Source: an uncultured Eggerthella sp. | GTDB taxonomy: Bacteria > Actinomycetota > Coriobacteriia > Coriobacteriales > Eggerthellaceae | NCBI GenBank assembly: GCA_900538545.1 | Contig: UPYK01000013.1 | Location: forward strand, 1-60,352 | Reading direction: 5' to 3' | Length of the DNA stretch: 60,352 nucleotides | Part shown: in pieces, positions 25,881-32,315 of the stretch | Layout: every line of letters begins with the position of its first letter | Numbering within the stretch: the stretch's first letter is position 1 | The notes under the pieces: model-generated | What the model saw: the letters and a program-made list of their open reading frames with translations, nothing else | What the model was told of the DNA's origin: nothing | Database searches by the model: none | Translations under genes and position numbers: made by a program

Positions 25881-27047
25881 CTACTTCTTGCGGGCGCGAT
25901 ACTTGTTGACGATCGCACGACCAGCGATGTAGTCCATGACCTCGCACGTACCACCAGCAAGTGCATTACCACGGAGGTCTTTCCAGATGCGGCCAACACG
26001 AACCTCTTCGGTGTAGCCGAGGCCACCGAAGATCTCGATAGCGTTGTCGGCGACCTTCAAGCAGGTCTTGGTCGATTCGGACTTGAGCATTGCAACCTCA
26101 GCGTTGCAGGACATGCCCTGATCGAGCATCCAGAGGCATAAATAAAGCATCATGCGGGTGTAGAGGATGGTGCGCTTGGACTCGGTGATGAGGTCCTGAA
26201 CACGCGGATTGTCGGCGATCGGCTTACCGAATGCGATACGGTCAAGCGCATAATCGATCGCGTCGTCAAGAGCAGCTTCAGCAAGACCGAGGCCCTGAGC
26301 AACAACGAGGCAGCGCTCGAACTCAAAGTTCTTCATGAGCAGCAGCCAGCCCTGGCCAGCCTCGCCCAAGCGGTTTGCTTCGGTAAGAACGACATCGTCG
26401 AAGAAGACATCGACGAACGGAACGGTCTGCTGACCGAGCTTGGTAAGAGCAGCAGTGGAAACACCCGGGGTGTCTGACGGGATGAGCCACAAGGACATAT
26501 TCTTGTTCTCGCGAGCAGGATCTTCGTCCTTAGCGATGACGACCAGGTAAGAAGAACAAGCACCGTTGGTGACCCAAGTCTTCTGGCCCTTGAGGATGTA
26601 CGTACCATCCGCCTGCTTCTTGGTGGTGGTGGTCATGCCCATGTTATCGGAACCAGCACCGGGCTCGGAAAGGCACATTGCAGCGAAGCAGTTGCCTGTC
26701 TTCTCATAGTGATCGATGATGAGCTGGCACTGCTCTTCAGAACCGAACTCTGCAACGTCATACGCAGCGAGCATAGCGGTCATGAACGGGGTCATGCAGC
26801 CAGTCGCACGATAGAGCGTTTCGGTGAGGATGCCAAGATCGATGCGCGTAGCAGGAATGCCGCCAACCTCTTCCGGCAGACCCATGAAGGCAAAGCCCAG
26901 ATCACGATAAGCGTCCTGAACCTCATCAGGCACACCGTGATGCACTTCGTACATTTCCTTCACGGCTTCATCGGTGAAGTATGTCGCAGCAAATTCTTTG
27001 ATGCTGTCGATCATCAACTCCTGATCTTCACTAAAACTAAAATCCAT
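25881..27047 (-). CDS. Acyl-CoA dehydrogenase (CaiA-like)
   Basis: A 388-residue FAD-dependent acyl-CoA dehydrogenase, beginning MDFSFSEDQELMIDSIKEF like E. coli CaiA. Substrate/FAD motifs: AMCLSEPGAGSDNMGM, GQKTWVTNGACSSYLVV, and the C-terminal GGLGYTEEVRVGRIWKDLRG. Both positions used by the family for the catalytic Glu are occupied by Glu: E244 in FERCLVVA and E369 in AGGTCEVM. It heads an operon with fixABCX and is divergent from a second dehydrogenase. CaiA reduces crotonobetainyl-CoA with FixAB as donor, but no carnitine CoA-transferase or hydratase lies nearby, so the substrate is unknown. Confidence 0.92.
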   Translation of the reverse strand: MDFSFSEDQELMIDSIKEFAATYFTDEAVKEMYEVHHGVPDEVQDAYRDLGFAFMGLPEEVGGIPATRIDLGILTETLYRATGCMTPFMTAMLAAYDVAEFGSEEQCQLIIDHYEKTGNCFAAMCLSEPGAGSDNMGMTTTTKKQADGTYILKGQKTWVTNGACSSYLVVIAKDEDPARENKNMSLWLIPSDTPGVSTAALTKLGQQTVPFVDVFFDDVVLTEANRLGEAGQGWLLLMKNFEFERCLVVAQGLGLAEAALDDAIDYALDRIAFGKPIADNPRVQDLITESKRTILYTRMMLYLCLWMLDQGMSCNAEVAMLKSESTKTCLKVADNAIEIFGGLGYTEEVRVGRIWKDLRGNALAGGTCEVMDYIAGRAIVNKYRARKK

Positions 27048-27551
27048 AGTTTTCTCCTACTCCTCGCCTAAAGCCCCTCAGGCGAATTTACTCTAGCGCC
27101 TGAGGCCCCAGAATTCGGACTTTTTCCTAACAAGAGTTTGAGGTTGATTAAAACAACTGTCCAATAGGTAATTAACATGTTAATAAGGCATAACCTATAG
27201 GTACGTTCTATCAATCGAATCTCAGATCAAAAACCTATTAATAAAGAACGCGCGCGACATTATATTAATAGCTACGGTTTTCAATAGGGTATTGATAAGG
27301 TATCCATTCATGGAAGACATACAATACCCCGTTTTGGCGAGCATACCTATCGAATCAAATCGATTTCATGCACGAATCTATGGATTCATTCTATTGATAG
27401 CCTAAGCCTATGATTAATAAACCATCGAAAGACTATTAACTATTGGACAGCTTCCTGATGCGCAGTGCTAAACTTGCAAAAGCGGATTATCCGGAATCTG
27501 CCGCATCAGGGTCAGGCGTCAAGCCTATATTCAAACCGATTAGGAGGGTTT
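27048..27551. promoter_or_regulatory. Divergent control region between two acyl-CoA dehydrogenases
   Basis: This 504-nt gene-free, AT-rich stretch has CTGTCCAATAG at 27157-27167 and its exact reverse complement at 27440-27450, each placing TTGGAC as a possible -35 facing outward. Between them are a perfect 14-bp palindrome ATTAACATGTTAAT (27171-27184), a 10-bp one ACCTATAGGT (27193-27202), and many CTAT or ATAG half-sites (for example CTATTGATAG near 27391). This density is typical of cooperative LysR-type binding; the regulator at 21304-22236 is the natural candidate. Confidence 0.75.
27443..27474 (+). promoter_or_regulatory. Candidate promoter of the plus-strand acyl-CoA dehydrogenase
   Basis: TTGGAC at 27443-27448 and an extended -10, TGCTAAACT, at 27466-27474. 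The 20-nt spacing is long, but a TG-extended -10 can compensate. The right arm of the mirrored operator covers the -35. The implied leader is about 70 nt. Confidence 0.4.
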
Positions 27552-28823
27552 ATGAATCCGAATGCAACTATCACCGATGTTCAGTTCCAGGACTTCCTTC
27601 GCAAGGTTCGCGACCTCGTCGAAGGCCCTTACACTGAATGGCAGAAGGAGATCGAGGTAACCAACAAGTTCCCCGAGAAGTTCTACCAGTCCAACATCGA
27701 CAACGACATCTATCGTTATTCTCTTCCTGTAGAGTACGGTGGATGGGGCCTCAACGAGAAGGAAATCCTGCAGGTTCAGGAAGAGTTCTCTCGTGGTCCT
27801 TCGGGCATGCGTATGCACATGCACTATGCATCTGACCTGAACTGGCGTATCCTCGACGACTTCGGTCAACCGGAAGTCAAAGAGAAGTATATGCCTCTCT
27901 TCCAGGACAAGACCATCTTCACCAACTTCGCTCTTACCGAGAAGACTGGTGGCACTGGTGCTGACCTGCACTCCACCGCAGTTTGGGACGAAGAAAAGGG
28001 CAAATGGATCCTCAATGGTGAAAAGTGGCTCATCTCCCACACCGACTGCTCTCAGTTCTCTTACGTTATCTGCGTAACTGACCCTGACAAAGAAGGCGAC
28101 GAGCGCCTCTCCGCATTCTTCGTTGACATGAGCCTCCCTGGCTTCGAACTCGTTCCTATGCCTCACATGATGGGCTGCCGTGGTTCTGGCCACACTGGTC
28201 TGAAGTTCACCAACGTCGAGATCGATCCTAAGTTCATGCTTGGTGAGCGCGGTCAGGGCATGGAAGTTGCTATGCACTCCCTCGCTGTTTCTCGTGTTCA
28301 CATCGCTACCTCTAACCTGGGTATCGCTCAGCGCATGTTCGAGATGTCTATCGCTCGTGCTCATGATCGTGTGACCTTCGGTAAGCCGATCATCAAGCGT
28401 CAGGCTATCCGCATGAAGCTTGCTAACATGCAGATGATGCTCCACGCTCTCCGTTGTACCATCATCGACTTCTGCGATGATTACGACGTTGATCCTATGG
28501 GCGAGTTCATCGCTGAGAAGGCTGCTATTTGTAAGCTCTTCTCCATCGACACCGTTCGTCTTGTTTCTGACGAAATGCTCGAGATCTTCGGTGGCGACGG
28601 TTACTTCGAGGATTCTCCTTATGGTCCTACCGAGCTCCTCTATCGCGACTGCCGCGCTATGTGGCTTGAGGAAGGTGCTCCTACCGTTCAGCGCATCACC
28701 ATCGCTAAGGGCGTTGAAGACCACGACGGTCATGTCAACTACCGCACTTGGATTGCTGGTACTGCTCTTGACTTCACTCCTGAGCAGCTTGCTGAAATGG
28801 ACCTCACCCGCGAATATCTCTAA
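27552..28823 (+). CDS. Acyl-CoA dehydrogenase-family protein lacking both usual catalytic Glu
   Basis: A 423-residue protein with the full acyl-CoA dehydrogenase fold: LPVEYGGWGLNEKEIL, TNFALTEKTGGTGADLHSTA, NGEKWLISHTDCSQFSYVI, and a C-terminal FAD loop EIFGGDGYFEDSP. By alignment of motifs, the catalytic-base positions carry Ser247 (in AVSRVHIA) and Thr378 (in GAPTVQRI) rather than Glu. The ATG at 27552 follows a very strong GGAGG site. Codons are strikingly biased to GCT, CGT, GTT, TCT and CTC, unlike neighbours, suggesting very high expression. It is divergent from the fix operon and followed by a strong terminator. Substrate and direction of reaction are unknown. Confidence 0.9.
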   Translation: MNPNATITDVQFQDFLRKVRDLVEGPYTEWQKEIEVTNKFPEKFYQSNIDNDIYRYSLPVEYGGWGLNEKEILQVQEEFSRGPSGMRMHMHYASDLNWRILDDFGQPEVKEKYMPLFQDKTIFTNFALTEKTGGTGADLHSTAVWDEEKGKWILNGEKWLISHTDCSQFSYVICVTDPDKEGDERLSAFFVDMSLPGFELVPMPHMMGCRGSGHTGLKFTNVEIDPKFMLGERGQGMEVAMHSLAVSRVHIATSNLGIAQRMFEMSIARAHDRVTFGKPIIKRQAIRMKLANMQMMLHALRCTIIDFCDDYDVDPMGEFIAEKAAICKLFSIDTVRLVSDEMLEIFGGDGYFEDSPYGPTELLYRDCRAMWLEEGAPTVQRITIAKGVEDHDGHVNYRTWIAGTALDFTPEQLAEMDLTREYL

Positions 28824-28867
28824 GATTCGCACCATACCGCCAAGATATCTCTTGGTAGATTCCGGGG

Positions 28868-28901
28868 AGAGGGAGCGTAATGCTCCCTCTCTTATTTTTT
28901 G
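28868..28901 (+). terminator. Terminator of the plus-strand acyl-CoA dehydrogenase
   Basis: GAGAGGGAGC pairs with GCTCCCTCTC around a GTAAT loop, followed by TTATTTTTT. It lies 45 nt after the stop codon. A smaller CCAAGA/TCTTGG hairpin precedes it at 28841-28856. Confidence 0.9.
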
Positions 28902-29100
28902 TTCATCTTCTTCCTGCTCCCTCAAAAGGTGTGGCGGGCACGAGCTTTCCTTGCCTGAACGCACATCTCTAAGCCAACTAGGGACGAAAACCTTCCAGAA
29001 GATGCGCTGCTTTCCTTATTTGAGTGCGCACCCCTGAACTTACCCCCCCCTAAACACAGCGAGCATGCATGCAGGATAAGATCAGGCGCTCATGTGCGCA
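28902..29100. other. Gene-free stretch
   Basis: No start with a ribosome-binding site, tRNA or clear promoter is visible. The only oddities are a run of eight C near 29043-29050 and a GCATGCATGC-type segment near 29065. Confidence 0.5.
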
Positions 29101-29144
29101 TAAAACAATCAGACCCTCATGCGCGAGGGCCTTCGCATTCTGAT
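29101..29144 (-). terminator. Probable terminator of the membrane protein gene
   Basis: On the minus strand an outer ATCAG/CTGAT pairing and an inner CCCTC/GAGGG stem (with a bulge) are followed by TGTTTTA. It lies about 30 nt after the stop of the gene at 29175. Confidence 0.45.
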
Positions 29145-29174
29145 CTGAACCAGTGAATACTATTTTGGATGAAC

Positions 29175-29657
29175 CTACGCTTGAGGATGATTCGTTCTAT
29201 AGGAGAACACGCAGAGCAATACGAACGCTATCGTCATGATAAGAAGACCGAAAGCATCGAACTCGATGAAGCGCATGATGCTCGCCGCGAAAAGGAAGCT
29301 TGCATGCGGCAGATAAGGCAAAAGGAGGCTCTCCCCTATCAGACCTATGAGCTGCTGTGCTAAGACGATGCCACCTACCACTTTAAAGCGATTCGGGAGC
29401 GCGATGAAAACGGGATAGGTGGCGTTCCACATGAGAAAGGCAATGCCAAGACCACGGACTGCGAAATGACCGCTATCGCCGCGAAGCCCGAAATTCCAAG
29501 CATAAGGTCCAGGATCAACGATGAAGCTGATCGCACAATGGATGTTCACGATGAAAACGATCGTGAAGCAGATGCGGCATATCCATTCGCAAACAGTGAG
29601 CGCACGAGATTTTGACGCGCGAACACGATCGCTTTCCCGAGAACTGACCCCTGCCAT
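29175..29657 (-). CDS. Hypothetical membrane protein
   Basis: A 160-residue protein that I do not recognise. Four hydrophobic segments are visible, starting near residues 25-48 (CRICFTIVFIVNIHCAISF), 68-90, 95-115 and 130-155. The first 20 residues are polar and Arg/Ser-rich. The ATG at 29657 was chosen over a TTG 9 nt upstream; neither has a good ribosome-binding site. It lies 18 nt after the trpS stop on the same strand, so it may be cotranscribed with trpS. Function unknown. Confidence 0.65.
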   Translation of the reverse strand: MAGVSSRESDRVRASKSRALTVCEWICRICFTIVFIVNIHCAISFIVDPGPYAWNFGLRGDSGHFAVRGLGIAFLMWNATYPVFIALPNRFKVVGGIVLAQQLIGLIGESLLLPYLPHASFLFAASIMRFIEFDAFGLLIMTIAFVLLCVFSYRTNHPQA

Positions 29658-29675
29658 AAGCTTCAACCAGCCTGA

Positions 29676-30722
29676 TCAATACAGCATGTTCATCGCTTCA
29701 CGCACCTCATTGAGCGTTGCGTCCGCGATAAGGTTAGCCTTCTTGTTGCCTTCGTGCAGGATGTCCTTGATCGTATCGAGATCGTTCTCGAGCGCACGAC
29801 GCTTCTCACGGATGGGTGCAAGGTAGGCGTTCACGCTCTCGGTCACATATTTCTTGAGCGCACCAGAACCATCGTTGCCGATCTCGGCAGCGATCTCTTC
29901 CTCGCTGCGACCCGTGCAGAGTGCCGCCGTGGTAAGAAGCGCTGAAACGCCTGGGCGATTCTCCTTGTCATAGGTGATGAAACGTTCCGAATCGGTTTGA
30001 GACTTCTTGATGAGCTTCGCTGTCTCCTCTTCGGTGAAGCACAGGCTGATCGCATTGCCGTAGCTCTTCGACATCTTGCGTCCATCAAGCCCGGGAATCT
30101 CAGGAGCATCGTTGAGCAGCCCTTCTGGCTCAGGAAAGACCTTGCCGTAGCGCTCATTGAAGCGACGCGCGATCTGACGCGTGATCTCGATATGAGGAAG
30201 CTGATCCTTACCAACGGGCACCACATTACCTTTGCAGAAAAGGATGTCGCAGGCCTGATGGATGGGATAGGTGAGCAGAAGCCCCGTGAGCGCATGCCCG
30301 GATGCTTCCATCTCTGACTTTACCGTGGGATTACGATGAAGCTCGGATTCGGTAACGAGCGACAAGAACGGCAGCATGAGCTGGTTGAGCGCCGGCACTG
30401 CAGAATGCGTGAAGATGAGCGTCTTTTCCGGATCGAGGCCACAAGCAAGATAGTCGATGACCATGTTATAGACGTTGTCCTGGATATGCTCGGTGGTATC
30501 GCGGTCGGTAATAACCTGATAATCGGCGATGACCACGCGCGTAGGCACGCCTTTATTCTGAAGGTTGACGCGTTCTTTGATCGTGCCGAAATAGTGACCG
30601 AGGTGCAAACGTCCTGTCGGTCGATCGCCTGTGAGCATGATGTACTTCGTGGGATGCTCGAACAGGTCCTCTTTTAGTGCATCGCTCTTCTTGACGCTTG
30701 CCTCAAAACTATCAACGCTCAT
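29676..30722 (-). CDS. trpS: Tryptophan-tRNA ligase
   Basis: A 348-residue class I aminoacyl-tRNA synthetase charging tRNA-Trp. The HIGH-type motif is PTGRLHLGHYFG near residue 35, the KMSKS motif is DGRKMSKSYGNAI near residue 215, and VPVGKDQLPHIEITRQIARR binds Trp and ATP. A GGGGAAGAG site precedes the ATG. The ~20-residue N-terminal extension is not conserved. It stands 78 nt downstream of the UPF0303 gene. Confidence 0.96.
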   Translation of the reverse strand: MSVDSFEASVKKSDALKEDLFEHPTKYIMLTGDRPTGRLHLGHYFGTIKERVNLQNKGVPTRVVIADYQVITDRDTTEHIQDNVYNMVIDYLACGLDPEKTLIFTHSAVPALNQLMLPFLSLVTESELHRNPTVKSEMEASGHALTGLLLTYPIHQACDILFCKGNVVPVGKDQLPHIEITRQIARRFNERYGKVFPEPEGLLNDAPEIPGLDGRKMSKSYGNAISLCFTEEETAKLIKKSQTDSERFITYDKENRPGVSALLTTAALCTGRSEEEIAAEIGNDGSGALKKYVTESVNAYLAPIREKRRALENDLDTIKDILHEGNKKANLIADATLNEVREAMNMLY

Positions 30723-30800
30723 GTGGAACTCTTCCCCAATAGATCAGTGAATTTACAACCTATAAAGTATATCAGTGTTCGCAGCACTCAGCGGTTTCTC

Positions 30801-31313
30801 TTAGGCGGGGAACAAAGAAGAGATATCAACATCGAGCGAGTCCGTTGCCGCCTTTTCGATCGCCTCGAACGCAAGTGCGTGATCCTCATGGCTTGCCATG
30901 CCCGTGATAGTGATCGTGCCGACCGCGCCAGCGCCCTTGATGCGCAGCGGGAAGCTACCACCTGCCGGCGCATAATCGGCATAGCTCATGCCACGCCACT
31001 CGAAAGGATGATCGCCCTTCTCGCACCAGCATTCCCAATAGTAAGAGCTGCCATTGGTCGCATATACGAGGTTCTCCTTGCGGCGGATCCAATTATCGCT
31101 TTCAGGCTTCGTGCCCGGCATCGAATAGGCGAAGAGCGTACGACGGTTAAGTGTGATGCGCGTGGCGATCGGCTTCCCCATCTCGCGCGCACGCCTGATC
31201 ACGTAGATTCCCATCTGCAACGCCAAGTCTTCATCAATGCGATCGAACTCGTACGCGGTTTCCTGCGCTTGGATCTTTTCCATCAACGCATCGATATCGT
31301 TCGTCTGCTCCAT
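30801..31313 (-). CDS. UPF0303 / HbpS-like domain protein
   Basis: A 170-residue protein of the UPF0303 family (PF03928, HbpS/GlcG-like fold; some members annotated heme-degrading). Recognised by GKPIATRITLNRRTLFAYSM, APAGGSFPLRIKGAGAVGTI and TITGMASHEDHALAFEAIE. The ligand is unknown: heme binding is established for HbpS itself but not for this branch. An AGGAAGGG ribosome-binding site lies 7 nt before the ATG. It follows the tRNA terminator closely and may rely on read-through or its own weak promoter. Confidence 0.85.
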   Translation of the reverse strand: MEQTNDIDALMEKIQAQETAYEFDRIDEDLALQMGIYVIRRAREMGKPIATRITLNRRTLFAYSMPGTKPESDNWIRRKENLVYATNGSSYYWECWCEKGDHPFEWRGMSYADYAPAGGSFPLRIKGAGAVGTITITGMASHEDHALAFEAIEKAATDSLDVDISSLFPA

Positions 31314-31335
31314 GAGCTAACCCTTCCTCTTGTAA

Positions 31336-31366
31336 CAAAAACGACCAGAGACGTGCTCTGGTCGTT
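31336..31366 (-). terminator. Terminator of the tRNA(CAU) gene
   Basis: AACGACCAGAG and CTCTGGTCGTT form an 11-bp stem with a 5-nt loop (31340-31366), followed on the minus strand by a T-rich TTTTGTTACA. It lies 9 nt beyond the tRNA 3' end. Confidence 0.85.
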
Positions 31367-31374
31367 GAATCTAA

Positions 31375-31449
31375 TGGTGGGCCCACCCGGATTCGAACCG
31401 AGAACCAAAGGATTATGAGTCCCCTGCTCCACCGTTGAGCTATGGGCCC
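31375..31449 (-). tRNA. tRNA with CAU anticodon (elongator Met or lysidine-type Ile2)
   Basis: A 75-nt cloverleaf including encoded CCA. Acceptor arms GGGCCCA and TGGGCCC pair fully; the anticodon loop is CTCATAA (anticodon CAU), and the T loop is GGTTCGAATCC. Elongator Met and Ile2 tRNAs share this anticodon and cannot be separated with certainty by eye; the G/C-rich acceptor with A discriminator fits either. A TAGAAT (31464-31469 on the minus strand) 15 nt upstream could be its -10. Confidence 0.95.
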
Positions 31450-31568
31450 GTGTGCGTCTAGTTATTCTAACGTATTTTGAAGCCATCGTGTCTTTTTTAG
31501 AACAACCGAACAAAATACTTCCAAGTCGCGCACGAACCGAGGTCAAGCGAAAGCAGGCAGGCATCCCC

Positions 31569-32069
31569 CTATGCTTCCTCGTCGACCGCCTGAGTAATCA
31601 CATCGGTGGTATTCTCCTCGACGCCATCACTCGATGAGAAGCGTTCAACATCGAAACCATAATCGATCGGCTCAGCTTCGTCGAGTGTTACCTCGGAAGT
31701 ATCGTTCGAGAGTTCTTCGGCATCGAAATCGCTGATGCGGCCGCTATTCGGAATATCATCCGCCGGCAGATCGCGATCGAAGCCATCTTCGACATGGAAG
31801 CCCTCTTCGGGAAGATCGAGCCCTGTTTCATCCCGGACCGCATCTTCAAGCTGCGAATCGGTATAGCCCCCTACGGGAATCCCCTTGAATCCTTCATTGT
31901 CATGGAATCCTTCGTAGGCACCTTCCATATCGGTATCGAGGCTGTCGGGATCCATGATATCGTCGTCGAGCAAGGATTGCATATCTTCGATCTCGGTCTC
32001 CTGATCAACCTGTTCGGCTTCGGTCACATAGCCATCTTCCATGGAATCAAGACCAGCATCTAATCTCAT
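31569..32069 (-). CDS. Hypothetical highly acidic protein
   Basis: A 166-residue protein of low complexity with no recognisable domain, signal peptide or membrane segment. By hand count it has about 55 Asp/Glu against only 6 Arg/Lys. It is soluble and probably disordered, with weakly repeated elements such as DGFDRDLPADD, DYGFDVERF and GYTDSQLEDAV. The ATG at 32069 was chosen because GGAAGG lies upstream and the extra N-terminal stretch of the longer reading is basic and unlike the rest. It stands alone between tRNA(CAU) and carB. Function unknown. Confidence 0.65.
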   Translation of the reverse strand: MRLDAGLDSMEDGYVTEAEQVDQETEIEDMQSLLDDDIMDPDSLDTDMEGAYEGFHDNEGFKGIPVGGYTDSQLEDAVRDETGLDLPEEGFHVEDGFDRDLPADDIPNSGRISDFDAEELSNDTSEVTLDEAEPIDYGFDVERFSSSDGVEENTTDVITQAVDEEA

Positions 32070-32216
32070 GGCTCTTCCCTTCCTCGTAGTCCTTTGAAAT
32101 CTAGCCACATTGTAGCCTTACCTCTTTTTTCAAGCCTGATGAACGCGATTTTGACACGCGCCTGTTTCCAAGCCGAAAAACACAGAGTCCCGATCACGAC
32201 TGGGCAGTAAAAGCCT

Positions 32217-32222
32217 TATAAT
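32217..32222 (+). promoter_or_regulatory. Candidate -10 element for carB
   Basis: A perfect TATAAT about 94 nt before the carB start. No convincing -35 hexamer is found at 16-18 nt spacing, so confidence is low. No PyrR-type attenuator hairpin was seen in the leader. Confidence 0.35.
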
Positions 32223-32315
32223 GAAGCCTTGAAAAAGAAATACTGGCACGCTTCGCGCCTGCCTCAAGACGCAAAACGCACGGCAGCACGAAGGTTCGCA
32301 TGACAAGGAGCGAAA

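Noticed and set aside
27540..28964. A 474-codon minus-strand frame opposite the plus-strand acyl-CoA dehydrogenase
   Set aside because: It is the antisense of a clear, codon-biased enzyme gene, has no recognisable domain or ribosome-binding site, and arises from that gene's skewed codon use.
28477..29037. A 186-codon plus-strand frame across the end of the acyl-CoA dehydrogenase
   Set aside because: Out-of-frame shadow rich in Ser and Leu that reads through the terminator hairpin.
29040..29110. CRISPR or short tandem repeat near the C-run and GCATGCATGC segment
   Set aside because: No regularly spaced repeat units; only a homopolymer and a chance alternating segment.
32223..32315. PyrR-type attenuator or riboswitch before carB
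   Set aside because: No anti-anti-terminator consensus, T-run hairpin or long leader could be found.
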